In this document: piece by piece, positions 34,173 to 42,830 of the stretch
How the letters are laid out: the number at the start of each line of letters is the position of its first letter
How positions within the stretch are numbered: the stretch's first letter is position 1
Assembly (NCBI GenBank): GCA_023132955.1
Contig: JAGLXK010000282.1
Location: 1-57,830, forward strand
DNA from: Candidatus Heimdallarchaeota archaeon
Lineage (GTDB): Archaea > Asgardarchaeota > Heimdallarchaeia > Heimdallarchaeales > Heimdallarchaeaceae
Reading direction: 5' to 3'
Length of the DNA: 57,830 nt
The notes under the pieces: generated by a model
What the model was told of the DNA's origin: nothing
Database searches by the model: none
The model's input: the letters and a program-made list of their open reading frames with translations, nothing else
Position numbers and translations under genes: made by a program

Positions 34173-34358
34173 TTAACCAAACAGATCATCAAAAGAGGTT
34201 GTTGACCAGTCAATCAAGCTGAAAATGATTCCAAAGATTATGGCAAAAATCAATATGGCGACACCTATCAAAAGAATTTCTTCTAATATAGGCGATCCTC
34301 TTTTCTTCTTGAAAATCAGACCTTTTATCCCTTGTAATAGCATTAACATAATTCTCAT
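34173..34358 (-). CDS. Short type IV pilin-like protein (class III signal peptide)
   Basis: 61 residues from ATG 34358; a TTG at 34376 would add six, but the TATA spacing favours 34358. A basic stretch KKKRG (about 18-22) is followed by SPILEEILLIGVAILIFAIIFGIIF. This is the archaeal prepilin pattern: cleavage after G, glutamate at about +5, then a hydrophobic assembly helix. The mature part after the helix is only about 13 residues (SLIDWSTTSFDDLFG), so it would be a minimal pilin or a component of a filament. It is a candidate substrate of the assembly operon at 24816-27683, 6.5 kb away. Confidence 0.65.
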   Translation of the reverse strand: MRIMLMLLQGIKGLIFKKKRGSPILEEILLIGVAILIFAIIFGIIFSLIDWSTTSFDDLFG

Positions 34359-34376
34359 TATTTGTATAAAGGACAA

Positions 34377-34384
34377 TATTTAAA
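34377..34384 (-). promoter_or_regulatory. Promoter of the pilin-like gene
   Basis: Minus strand GGAGTTTAAATATT has a TATA box about 25 bases before ATG 34358. No ribosome site is present, so it is probably leaderless. Confidence 0.5.
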
Positions 34385-34441
34385 CTCCACAAAACTGATT
34401 TTAAACATCTTGAGTACTTTTTCACATGCTTTTGGTTGATG

Positions 34442-34449
34442 TTTAAATA
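34442..34449 (+). promoter_or_regulatory. Promoter of the rpoD-ribosomal protein operon
   Basis: TTTAAATA preceded by GATG lies 78 bases before ATG 34520. The transcript would begin near 34474 with a leader of about 45 bases. Confidence 0.45.
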
Positions 34450-34519
34450 ACTTGAAGATGGAAAACCTTTTTTAGTATCATCATTGGGTCGGATATAGAA
34501 TCCTTTGCCGGGTGCGTCT

Positions 34520-35350
34520 ATGGATATAGAACTTATAGAGTTATTTCCTAATTCAATAAAATTCATATTGTCAGATGTGACATTAGCGTTTGCTAACACA
34601 ATTAGAAGAACAGCATTAGCTGAAGTGCCATCATTGACAATTGAAGATGTATATGTTTTGAAAAACACATCACCCCTTTTTGATGAGTTCATAGCTCATA
34701 GACTGGGATTAATTCCTTTAAAATTCGACATTGATGCTTTGGAGTTAAACTTCAGAGATGAATGTGATTGTGGAGGGATTGGTTGTAATTTATGCACTGT
34801 GACATTAACACTCTCAAAAGAAACAGATGCTCAAACATCTACTGTTGTTTATAGTTCGGATTTAATTTCAACTCAGGCTGGAGTTGAACCTATAAGTTCT
34901 GTGATTCCAATTGTAAAATTGGGACCAAATCAAGCTCTGGAACTAGAGTGTATGGCACAACTTGGCAAAGGAAAAGAACATGCAAAATGGCAACCTGTCT
35001 CTGCCATGGGTTACCAAGCATTTCCAATCCCAACTATAGATAAGGAAAAATGTACTAATTGTTTAGCATGTATAGACGCATGTTATAGGGGAGTTTACCA
35101 AAAGACTGGTGATAAAGTCCAAATTGCTAATCCTTTAAATTGCACTTTGTGTGATTACTGTCTTGAAGTTTGCGAACCAAATGCAATAACAATCGGCAAA
35201 GATTCTACAAAAGTCATTTTTTCCTTTGAAACTAATGGAGGTTTAGATCCTTCAACAACATTAACAAAATCTGGTGAGTTAATTCTCGCAAAAATCGACG
35301 AATTCAAAAAGACTCTTGAATCAACATTGGCAGAGGAAAAAGAATCATAA
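34520..35350 (+). CDS. rpoD: RNA polymerase subunit D (Rpo3) with two [4Fe-4S] motifs
   Basis: 276 residues from ATG 34520; a TTG at 34505 would add five. Homologue of RPB3 and bacterial alpha, which nucleates polymerase assembly with subunit L. FANTIRRTALAEVPSLTIEDV is the dimerisation signature. A ferredoxin-like insert carries two complete motifs, CTNCLACIDAC and CTLCDYCLEVC (about 176-216), so two [4Fe-4S] clusters are expected. Many archaea keep only one or none. It heads the operon with eL18, uL13 and uS9. Confidence 0.96.
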   Translation: MDIELIELFPNSIKFILSDVTLAFANTIRRTALAEVPSLTIEDVYVLKNTSPLFDEFIAHRLGLIPLKFDIDALELNFRDECDCGGIGCNLCTVTLTLSKETDAQTSTVVYSSDLISTQAGVEPISSVIPIVKLGPNQALELECMAQLGKGKEHAKWQPVSAMGYQAFPIPTIDKEKCTNCLACIDACYRGVYQKTGDKVQIANPLNCTLCDYCLEVCEPNAITIGKDSTKVIFSFETNGGLDPSTTLTKSGELILAKIDEFKKTLESTLAEEKES

Positions 35351-35361
35351 AGTGAACTAAA

Positions 35362-35727
35362 ATGCCTAGAAGAACAGGAACTACTGATCCAAATGTACTT
35401 GAACTTATTCATAAATTAAAAAAGAAAACTGCAGAAACACAAGCAGCATTATGGAAAACTGTAGCAGACAAAATAGAAAGACCTCGAAGAAAGAGAGCTA
35501 CAGTCAATCTCAGTAAGATCAGTCGTTATTCTAAAGAAAATGATATAATCGTTGTTCCCGGTTCTGTTCTAAGTGCCGGATACTTAAACCATCAAGTTAC
35601 AATTGCGGCTCTGAAATTCTCAGAGGGAGCAAAAGAGAAAATTAAAGCCAGTAAAAGCAAACACATAACCATTGATGAGTTATTGGAATCAAAACAAGAG
35701 GTTAGTAAAATTAAGATTATAGTATAA
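35362..35727 (+). CDS. rpl18e: Ribosomal protein eL18
   Basis: 121 residues, the archaeal length. Clear family pattern with RATVNLSKISRYSKENDIIVVPGSVLSAGYL (about 50-80). Large-subunit protein near the central protuberance. The ribosome site GTGA precedes the ATG, 11 bases after rpoD. Confidence 0.96.
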   Translation: MPRRTGTTDPNVLELIHKLKKKTAETQAALWKTVADKIERPRRKRATVNLSKISRYSKENDIIVVPGSVLSAGYLNHQVTIAALKFSEGAKEKIKASKSKHITIDELLESKQEVSKIKIIV

Positions 35728-35739
35728 TTGGTGTGAAAA

Positions 35740-36210
35740 ATGGCAAAAAACACAACAACAACTGGAACTCAAATTTCAGTTACCAAAATTAATATTGATG
35801 CAGATAATGCAATTTTAGGAAGATTATCTACAGAGGTAGCCAAATATTTGCTGGAAGGTTATACTGTAAATATACTAAATTGTGAAAAAGCTGTTATTTC
35901 TGGTAAAAAGCATTCAATTTTAAGAGAATATAGAGATATGCAACAGATACATACACATACTAATCCTAGACGTGGTCCATTTCACCCAAAAAGACCAGAT
36001 CGTTTGGTTAGGAGAACAGTTAGAGGTATGTTGCCTTGGAAGAAAAGTAGGGGAAGGCAAGCATATCATAGATTACTAACATACGTTGGAGTTCCAGAAG
36101 AGTTTACTGATAGTGAAATGATTAAACCTAAGTTTGCAGATGCAAGCAAACTAACATGCAAGAAAATAACCATTGGTGAATTATGTAAAGAATTTGGGTG
36201 GAATGAATAA
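35740..36210 (+). CDS. rpl13: Ribosomal protein uL13
   Basis: 156 residues. DADNAILGRLSTEVAKYLLEG (about 20-40) and RPDRLVRRTVRGMLPWKKSRGRQAYHRLLTYVGVP (about 86-120) are family signatures. It starts 12 bases after eL18 with the GGTGTGAAAA ribosome site. The N-terminal ~12 residues (threonine-rich) extend beyond the usual start. Confidence 0.96.
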   Translation: MAKNTTTTGTQISVTKINIDADNAILGRLSTEVAKYLLEGYTVNILNCEKAVISGKKHSILREYRDMQQIHTHTNPRRGPFHPKRPDRLVRRTVRGMLPWKKSRGRQAYHRLLTYVGVPEEFTDSEMIKPKFADASKLTCKKITIGELCKEFGWNE

Positions 36211-36223
36211 ATAGGTGATGAAT

Positions 36224-36628
36224 ATGGGTAAAGTAATTGTATCTTCAGGAAAAAGAAAAACAGCTATTGCTCGAGCTACTATAAAAGAAGGCAAAGGCAG
36301 AATTAGAATTAATGGAGTGCCTTTAGAAGTCTTACCAAATGAATTAAGTAAAATAAAAATTAGCGAGATTTTCATTATTGCAGGAGAGGAAGTACGAGAA
36401 TCAATTGACATAAGAGTCAATGTAAGGGGAGGAGGATTTATGGGTCAAGCTGAAGCAATCCGAACTGCTATTGCAAGAGGATTGATAGAATATTATGATG
36501 ATTTAACAATGAAGGAAAAATTTACTGTTTATGATAAAACAATCGTCTCAGGTGATCCAAGAAGAACTGAACCCAAACATTTTGGTGGAAGAAGTTCTCG
36601 ATCAAGATTCCAAAAATCCTACCGTTAG
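36224..36628 (+). CDS. rps9: Ribosomal protein uS9
   Basis: 134 residues from ATG 36224, chosen because GGTGAT (36214-36219) is a ribosome site at the right distance; an upstream GTG 36215 and ATG 36218 lie within it. MGKVIVSSGKRKTAIARATI and the C-terminal HFGGRSSRSRFQKSYR, whose last residues reach the decoding-centre tRNA, are diagnostic. Confidence 0.96.
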   Translation: MGKVIVSSGKRKTAIARATIKEGKGRIRINGVPLEVLPNELSKIKISEIFIIAGEEVRESIDIRVNVRGGGFMGQAEAIRTAIARGLIEYYDDLTMKEKFTVYDKTIVSGDPRRTEPKHFGGRSSRSRFQKSYR

Positions 36629-36660
36629 ATTTTTTTCTTTCCTTTCTTATACAATTTAAG

Positions 36661-37698
36661 ATGACTATCAATTTAGATTGTTCCATTGGAGAAGGTGGAG
36701 GTTCTATAGTACGAATATCTTCAGCTTTAGCAGCTGCTACAGATACTGATTTGAATCTTTTCAACATTCGTTCTAATAGATCAAATCCTGGTTTAAGAGC
36801 TCAACATATAGAAGCAATTAATGCAATTAAACAATTTTCTGGATTTATTTCGGTTGATTCAAATATTGGAGACGAAGAATTAATTTTAACAAAGAAAAAT
36901 GCAAAGTCAGATAAAGCATTTGTAAAAGTTGGAACAGCTGGAAGCATTGGTTTAGTTGCACAAGCAGTCTTATTCTATGCCTTTTCTCAAAAACGAGATT
37001 TGGAATTAACTATAGATGGTGGTGCCACTCATGGTAAATGGGCCCCTTCAGTGGAATATATTCAACACATTACTCATGAATTAATGGGATTAATGAATAA
37101 GAAAATAGAAACAAGTACAATGCACTATGGCTTTTATCCTAGAGGAGGAGCAAAATGCGTTTTTCAGTTTAAAGGCCATGATATGCTTTCCCCACTAAAC
37201 TTAACAGAAAAAGGGGAATTACTAAAAGTAGAAATTTTTTCAATAGCTTCACAATCATTAATGGGGAGACATGTTGCTGAAAGACAAGCAGATGCTTTCA
37301 CAAAAAAAATAAAACTAAATGTTGATGTTAATAGACATATCAACTATGTTAAATCTCTAAATCCTGGTTCAGGATTGACAGTTATTGGAATCTATTCTTC
37401 AGGTAGTAGAATTGGGTGTTTTATTCCAGGTGAAAGAAGAATAACTGCTGAACAGGTTGCAGGATTGTGTGCAAAGATTTGGGAAAGAAATTCTCATGGT
37501 TCTGCAGCTGTAGATGAATATGCTGCAGATCAGTTGATTGTACCGCTGTTATTAACAGAAGGAAAATCAGAAATATCTACACCTACCATCTCAAGCCACA
37601 CTAAAACCAACATAGACTTGACTCAGAAGTTTATAAAAAGAAAAACTAACATTGAAAGAAAATCAGATTGTTTTCATATAACTGTTGAAGATTTGTAG
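36661..37698 (+). CDS. rtcA: RNA 3'-terminal phosphate cyclase
   Basis: 345 residues. It converts RNA 3'-phosphates to 2',3'-cyclic phosphates through a covalent enzyme-AMP on histidine. The nucleotidylated residue is H313 in SSHTKTNI. Other family features are SIGEGGGSIVRISSALA at the start, GFYPRGGAKCVF and EYAADQLIVPLLL. It follows uS9 by 32 bases on the same strand, in the slot where many archaea have rpoN-rpoK-uS2. No rtcB is nearby. Confidence 0.95.
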   Translation: MTINLDCSIGEGGGSIVRISSALAAATDTDLNLFNIRSNRSNPGLRAQHIEAINAIKQFSGFISVDSNIGDEELILTKKNAKSDKAFVKVGTAGSIGLVAQAVLFYAFSQKRDLELTIDGGATHGKWAPSVEYIQHITHELMGLMNKKIETSTMHYGFYPRGGAKCVFQFKGHDMLSPLNLTEKGELLKVEIFSIASQSLMGRHVAERQADAFTKKIKLNVDVNRHINYVKSLNPGSGLTVIGIYSSGSRIGCFIPGERRITAEQVAGLCAKIWERNSHGSAAVDEYAADQLIVPLLLTEGKSEISTPTISSHTKTNIDLTQKFIKRKTNIERKSDCFHITVEDL

Positions 37699-37744
37699 TT
37701 TCTGCTGAAATAACTATTTCATGCAATTTCTTTCTTAACGACAT

Positions 37745-37752
37745 ATTTATAT
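37745..37752 (+). promoter_or_regulatory. Promoter of the uL3 operon
   Basis: ACATATTTATATG contains a TATA box. The start is expected near 37775. The leader of about 85 bases carries a six-base stem CAGAAC (37780-37785)/GTTCTG (37797-37802). Confidence 0.4.
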
Positions 37753-37858
37753 GATGCTAATGAAGTCGGAGTACGACGTCAGAACGCAATTCATAGGTTC
37801 TGCAAGAATAAGTAATAAGACGTTAATAAATTAAAATTAGCAATATAAAGTGATAAAT

Positions 37859-38860
37859 ATGGGGCATCGAAGGGTAAGTGCTCCCCATCGATCATCACTA
37901 GGATATCGAAGGGTAAGAGCAAGAAGAATTATCCCTGCACCTCGCGCATGGCAAGAATACGAGGGTGCTCCCAAACTATTGGGATTTCTCGGAATCAAAG
38001 CAGGGATGACGCATTGCGTATATATAGAAGATCGACCAAGGAGTCACTTGGCGAATAGAGAAGTAACTGCAGCTATAACATGCATCGAAACACCTCCTAT
38101 CGTAATTTTTGGATTACGGGGTTACGAAAAATCAGCGTATGGTCTTCAGATCGCTGCTGATCTTTTAGCAACTGAAACCAAGGAAGAGCTAAAACGTAGA
38201 CTTAAGACTCCAAAAGAATATGATTTTGAAAAGGCCAAGAAGAAGTTGGAAGATAAACTAGAAAAAATTGTTGAGTTAAGAGCAATTGTTCATACACAAC
38301 CTTACTTGACTGGAATAGGAATGAAAACACCTCAAATAGCTGAAATCAAAATTGGATGCAGCGATATAAAGGAAGGTTTTGAATACGGTCTTTCTCTTCT
38401 TGGAAAAGAATTGTTAATCAGGGATGTGTTTAAGGCAGGAGAATTTGTTGATTCAATTGGTGTAACCAAAGGTAAGGGTTTCCAAGGTCCAGTAAAGAGA
38501 CATGGAGTTAAAATACTTCAACACAAGTCCAAAGGTACCAAACGTGGTGTTGGATCAATAGGGCCATGGACACCATCCAGAACAATGTGGACTATTCCAA
38601 GATATGGACAAATGGGGTTCCATGTGAGGACTGAATACAACAAACGAATAATGCAGATAGGATCTGATGGATTACAAATAGTACCTAAAGGTGGATTTGT
38701 TAAATATGGTGTGGTAAAAAACAACTATGTTTTAGTGAAAGGATCAATACCAGGACCTAAAAAGCGAACAGTAATGCTTAGAGGACCAATGAGAAAAGCT
38801 CCACAACCAATTAAAGAACCACAAATTCTGCATATCTCAACAAGGAGTCAACAAGGTTAG
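37859..38860 (+). CDS. rpl3: Ribosomal protein uL3
   Basis: 333 residues from ATG 37859; GTG 37850 is part of the ribosome site GTGATAAAT. MGHRRVSAPHRSSLGYRRVR at the start and GVTKGKGFQGPVKRHGVKILQHKSKGTKRGVGSIGPWTP (about 200-240) are typical of archaeal/eukaryotic uL3, whose long finger reaches the peptidyl transferase centre. First gene of uL3-uL4-uL23-uL2. Confidence 0.97.
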   Translation: MGHRRVSAPHRSSLGYRRVRARRIIPAPRAWQEYEGAPKLLGFLGIKAGMTHCVYIEDRPRSHLANREVTAAITCIETPPIVIFGLRGYEKSAYGLQIAADLLATETKEELKRRLKTPKEYDFEKAKKKLEDKLEKIVELRAIVHTQPYLTGIGMKTPQIAEIKIGCSDIKEGFEYGLSLLGKELLIRDVFKAGEFVDSIGVTKGKGFQGPVKRHGVKILQHKSKGTKRGVGSIGPWTPSRTMWTIPRYGQMGFHVRTEYNKRIMQIGSDGLQIVPKGGFVKYGVVKNNYVLVKGSIPGPKKRTVMLRGPMRKAPQPIKEPQILHISTRSQQG

Positions 38861-38876
38861 GTGTGAGGAGATAAAA

Positions 38877-39662
38877 ATGAATGTATCAAAATATTCAATC
38901 AAAGGACAGAAAATGAGTGAAAAAGTAGAACTCCCTGAAGTTTTTACCACAATATTTCGTCCAGATGTTATCAAACGTGCTGTTTTAGCCGAGCAAAGTT
39001 GGAAGAAACAACCTAAAGGTGTTAGCCCTCTAGCTGGGCGTATGGTTGCTGTTGAAAATTGGGGTCCTGGAAGAGGGGCAGCTCGTGTACCACGTATTAA
39101 AGGTTCTAGAACACATAGTGCTCAAAGAACAGCATTTGTTCCTCAAGCCAGAGGAGGCCACAAAGCACATCCTCCAACAGCGGAGAAAAAGATTATAGAG
39201 AAAGTAAATAGGAAAGAACACTTACTTGCCCTTAAATCAGCTATAGCTTATACGGCATCAAAAACCGCAGTGGGTGATAGAGGACACAGATTTGAAGATA
39301 AAATGGAATTTCCAATTATTGTAGAATCGAAAGCAGAGGTTATAGAAAAAACACAAGATGTTGTTAGATTCTTGGGAAATCTGGGTTTGTCTTTAGAACT
39401 CATGAGAATTAAAATAGGTAAGAAAGTTCGCCCTGGTAAAGGTAAAGGAAGAGGAAGGAAATATAAAGTTCCTGTCGGTCCTTTAATTGTTGTTGGCGAT
39501 AGAGAATGTCCATTATCTAAAGCAGGTAGAAATATTCTAGGAACCACAATTATATCGGTAAGGGAATTATCTACAGAGATGCTAGCACCAGGAACTTATC
39601 CTGGAAGACTTACTATTTGGACTGAGGATGCGATAAAATCTCTAGGAGAACGTTTTGGGTGA
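38877..39662 (+). CDS. rpl4: Ribosomal protein uL4
   Basis: 261 residues; the ATG follows GAGGAGAT. The loop WGPGRGAARVPRIKGSRTHSAQRTAFVPQARGGHKAHPP (about 61-100) lines the exit tunnel. The C-terminal part matches archaeal uL4. A second in-frame ATG (MSEKVELPE, residue 13) is possible but lacks a ribosome site. Confidence 0.97.
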   Translation: MNVSKYSIKGQKMSEKVELPEVFTTIFRPDVIKRAVLAEQSWKKQPKGVSPLAGRMVAVENWGPGRGAARVPRIKGSRTHSAQRTAFVPQARGGHKAHPPTAEKKIIEKVNRKEHLLALKSAIAYTASKTAVGDRGHRFEDKMEFPIIVESKAEVIEKTQDVVRFLGNLGLSLELMRIKIGKKVRPGKGKGRGRKYKVPVGPLIVVGDRECPLSKAGRNILGTTIISVRELSTEMLAPGTYPGRLTIWTEDAIKSLGERFG

Positions 39663-39668
39663 TGAAAA

Positions 39669-39929
39669 ATGGATCCGTACAAAATTATAAAGAAACCACT
39701 TATCTCAGAAAAGGACTTTGAACTAATAGAAAAAGAAAATAAATTGGTTCTATGGGTTGATCTCAGAGCTACGAAGAAGCAAATTAAAGAAGCAATTGAA
39801 ATACTATACAACGTTAAGGTAGATAAGGTTAATACATTAATAACTCCCAAAGGAACAAAGAAAGCATACGTAAGGCTAAGTGAATTTGATGATGCTACTG
39901 ATATTGCATCACGAATGGGATTATTCTAA
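39669..39929 (+). CDS. rpl23: Ribosomal protein uL23
   Basis: 86 residues, normal length. [33 protein letters not shown] and the C-terminal [18 protein letters not shown] are diagnostic. It binds 23S rRNA at the tunnel exit and is a docking site for SRP. Six bases after uL4 with GGTGATG. Confidence 0.97.
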   Translation: MDPYKIIKKPLISEKDFELIEKENKLVLWVDLRATKKQIKEAIEILYNVKVDKVNTLITPKGTKKAYVRLSEFDDATDIASRMGLF

Positions 39930-39941
39930 AAGGTGATTTGA

Positions 39942-40676
39942 ATGGGTAAGAAAATACTAGTTCAGAGACGTGGAAGAGGAACATCACAGTTCAGAGCAGC
40001 TTCTCATAAGAAAAAAGGTAGTGTAAAATACAGAAAAGTTGCAAAAATCGAATATTCAGGAAAAATTACTGGATTTGTTAAAGATATTGTTCATGATCCT
40101 GGTAGAGGGGCTCCTGTAGCTAAAGTACTTTTTGAGGATGGACTCAAGAAGATCATACTGCCTTCTGAAGGCATTCGAGTAGGACAAAAAATCGAATATG
40201 GAACAGGTGCAGCAGTTCAACTAGGTAACACAATGCCTTTACAAGCTATTCCTGATGGGTCTCCAGTTTTCAATATTGAATTAACACCAGGAGATGGTGG
40301 GCGTTTAATAAGAGCCAGCGGTGGATATGCAACTATTTTAGGACACGATAAAGGCAAAGTTACAGTACAGCTTCCAAGTGGAGAAATGAAAGAAATTCCC
40401 CAAAGATGCAGAGCTACAGTTGGAATTGTTGCTGGAGGAGGAAGAACAGAGAAACCTTTTGTTAAAGCTGGAAACATGCATCATCATAAAAAAGCTAAAG
40501 GCCACTACTATCCTAAAGTAAGAGGTGTAGCAATGAACGCAGTTTCACATCCACATGGTGGTGGTGCTCATCAAAGTCCCCCACGTTCAACAACCGTTTC
40601 AAGACATGCACAACCTGGAAGAAAAGTAGGTTTGATAGCAGCAAAAAGAAGCGGTAGAAGAAGAGGTAAGAAATAA
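39942..40676 (+). CDS. rpl2: Ribosomal protein uL2
   Basis: 244 residues. The universal GVAMNAVSHPHGGGAHQSP motif (about 196-214) lies near the peptidyl transferase centre. It starts with GGTGATTTGA before the ATG. In most archaea uS19, uL22 and uS3 follow; here the operon stops, with a T-rich tract after the stop. Confidence 0.97.
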   Translation: MGKKILVQRRGRGTSQFRAASHKKKGSVKYRKVAKIEYSGKITGFVKDIVHDPGRGAPVAKVLFEDGLKKIILPSEGIRVGQKIEYGTGAAVQLGNTMPLQAIPDGSPVFNIELTPGDGGRLIRASGGYATILGHDKGKVTVQLPSGEMKEIPQRCRATVGIVAGGGRTEKPFVKAGNMHHHKKAKGHYYPKVRGVAMNAVSHPHGGGAHQSPPRSTTVSRHAQPGRKVGLIAAKRSGRRRGKK

Positions 40677-40720
40677 CCTCTTATTTTCTTTTATTTTTTT
40701 ATTTTTATCATATGTTTAAT
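40677..40720 (+). terminator. T-rich terminator after uL2
   Basis: CTCTTATTTTCTTTTATTTTTTTATTTTTATC follows the uL2 stop within a few bases, a typical archaeal U-tract terminator. Confidence 0.55.
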
Positions 40721-40868
40721 TTTGCTTGTTTTTAGTATAATATATGATTCTAAATATCAGATAAACAATATCAAAGGAAGACAAATCTATTTAAGCACAC
40801 CAAACTTGCTGTACAAAAATAGTCATTATAAAGTCTATACCAATTAGATAATTAGGAGATAACTAAAC

Positions 40869-41612
40869 ATGGATGATAAGAAAGATTATGGGCAAGTTGA
40901 ATTCATTTTCAAAGAGTCTCAGAATTTTGAAGGTTGCACATTATTAAATGGTTGGCATGGAATAGGTGAGTGCGGCTTTATTTCAATGAGCCATCTTGTT
41001 GACAACCTCAAAGCTGAAAGAATCGGTTTCATAATTACAAACAATATTCCACAATTTATAACAATAAAAAATGAGAAAATTACTTTTCCATTTGAGATAT
41101 ATAGAAAGGATAACCTTGTAGTAGTTCTACCAATATTCGAACCAATAAAATCTGAACATCTAGCTTTTACAAAGACCTTAGTAGAATGGTCTATAAGTGA
41201 AAAATTCAAACAATCAATTCTTATCGGCGGATTAGATAGAAGATTAAAAGATGAAAATGAAATAAAAGCGATATATACTCAAGCATTTATGGAAAAAAGA
41301 CCCGAGGTAGAGATTCCAGTTTTAGATGAAGGATTATATGTTACAGGACCTTTGGCATATATGTTAATGTTCTATGAACTTAATGATTTTCCTGCAGTTG
41401 CTCTTTTACCATACGCTGAACGTTCAAGACCCGATCCAATAGCCGCAAGTGTTGCTGTAAATGCAATAAATAATGTATTAGATATTAAAATAAACGTTCA
41501 AGAGCTTCTAGAAGAAGCTGAAAGAATCGAAAAGGAAATTGAATCCTTATTACAAGCAAGCAAATCTAGGAAAGATACAGATGTGGATTCAGATAAAGGA
41601 ATGTTTGTCTAA
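40869..41612 (+). CDS. PAC2-family protein (proteasome assembly chaperone type)
   Basis: 247 residues. GCTLLNGWHGIGECGFISMSHLVDNLKAERIG near the N terminus and LYVTGPLAYMLMFYELNDFPAVALLPYAE are typical of the archaeal PAC2 family, which includes PbaA/PbaB. The C-terminal ~45 residues are a charged helix. There is no HbYX motif at the end (it ends KGMFV), so direct docking to the 20S core is not shown. The ribosome site TAGGAGAT precedes the ATG. Confidence 0.85.
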   Translation: MDDKKDYGQVEFIFKESQNFEGCTLLNGWHGIGECGFISMSHLVDNLKAERIGFIITNNIPQFITIKNEKITFPFEIYRKDNLVVVLPIFEPIKSEHLAFTKTLVEWSISEKFKQSILIGGLDRRLKDENEIKAIYTQAFMEKRPEVEIPVLDEGLYVTGPLAYMLMFYELNDFPAVALLPYAERSRPDPIAASVAVNAINNVLDIKINVQELLEEAERIEKEIESLLQASKSRKDTDVDSDKGMFV

Positions 41613-41693
41613 CGATTTAGAAAAATCAGCGCTTCAGTAATATAGCTAAGTTATTGATTCATTTCCACAAACTTTTATTTCATATAAATAGTC

Positions 41694-42830
41694 TCAGAAC
41701 TCGTAATTAATTTCTTCTTCTACTGGTTGTAGAAATTCTTTTGACACTGTTAGTTTCAATATTTCCTTGAATTTCTCTGTTTGCAATACTGAGTTTTTAA
41801 CAATGGCTTCTATTTCTTCTATTAATCCTTGTAGGGAATTTACATCCTTAATAGTTATCTGAAATTGTGTTTTTAGGGTTTTTTTACCTTCAATTATTTC
41901 TTCTTCAGATAGTAGATCCGTTTTGTTCAACACTCGTATAATCAAAACATTAGGAAATTCTTTCTCAATATCTTCAAAAAGATTGAATTGTTCCTCAAGT
42001 GAGATAGTTGCATCTTTAGAGATGTCAAACATGAAAAGAATAATGTCAGAGATGTGTCTAATTGATATTATGCTCTGTCGTTCAATCAGATTTCTATCTC
42101 GAAATGGCCTATCTAAAAGACCAGGTGTATCCACTACTTGTATGTTGGTCATTCCTATATCTCTATGACCAAATATAATTTTCTTTGTTGTAAAAGGGTA
42201 TTCTCCAACTTCTGGTTTTCCGGTAGATATTTCTATAACCAAAGAGGATTTTCCTACATTTGGAGCTCCTGCGATAACAACAGTTGGATAGTTAACATTG
42301 AAATCAGGAACCGTTTTGAGTTTTTTAATGACCCTAATTAGATAATTGACATCACCTTTGGCTTTTTTTAATAGAGAAGCCATTCGTCCATTTGATTGAT
42401 TCCTAATTTCTGCCATTTCGTTAGGATGCTTTGTTTCTTTTAGTCTGGCAATATGGTCTCTTTCTAATTCTTTTATCTGGTTTTCAATACCACCCAAACG
42501 ACCCAAAATTCTCCTTATTTTGTCGATATTGCCCATCAGATCGCAAATTTCACCATAGAATGGGTGGAGACTTTCAATCCATGGAAATTGGTTAATAATC
42601 CGTTCTAATTTTTCTGTTATAACCATTGCAAGAGTAGAAATCCTTTCCCTTTCTAAGTTTGCTATTTTTTCCTCTCTTGAAATTCGTCGTTTTGATGATT
42701 TGATTCTAAGGTTTTTGGTTTGTTTAAAAGCAACTGACAGAATCACATCTATAGGTGGTATATAACTGACTCTTCTGAATGGGTTACCTTTATACCTTTG
42801 CTCTGACAAACAAACCACTCTCTTACTCAA
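41694..42830 (-). CDS. Nog1-type GTPase
   Basis: 378 residues. OBG/NOG family: an N-terminal helical bundle (1-175), G1 GAPNVGKSS near 190, a threonine-rich switch YPFTTKKIIFGH, G3 DTPGLLDRP and G4 NKTDL. Archaeal and eukaryotic Nog1 act in large-subunit maturation. The frame begins at TTG 42830, overlapping the TrpRS stop by eight bases; a GTG a few codons later is an alternative. The C-terminal extension of eukaryotic Nog1 is absent. Confidence 0.88.
   Translation of the reverse strand: MSKRVVCLSEQRYKGNPFRRVSYIPPIDVILSVAFKQTKNLRIKSSKRRISREEKIANLERERISTLAMVITEKLERIINQFPWIESLHPFYGEICDLMGNIDKIRRILGRLGGIENQIKELERDHIARLKETKHPNEMAEIRNQSNGRMASLLKKAKGDVNYLIRVIKKLKTVPDFNVNYPTVVIAGAPNVGKSSLVIEISTGKPEVGEYPFTTKKIIFGHRDIGMTNIQVVDTPGLLDRPFRDRNLIERQSIISIRHISDIILFMFDISKDATISLEEQFNLFEDIEKEFPNVLIIRVLNKTDLLSEEEIIEGKKTLKTQFQITIKDVNSLQGLIEEIEAIVKNSVLQTEKFKEILKLTVSKEFLQPVEEEINYEF

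Noticed and set aside
34210-34692. 160-residue frame opposite rpoD
   Set aside because: It is the antisense of rpoD and the pilin-like gene; both have clear families and promoters.
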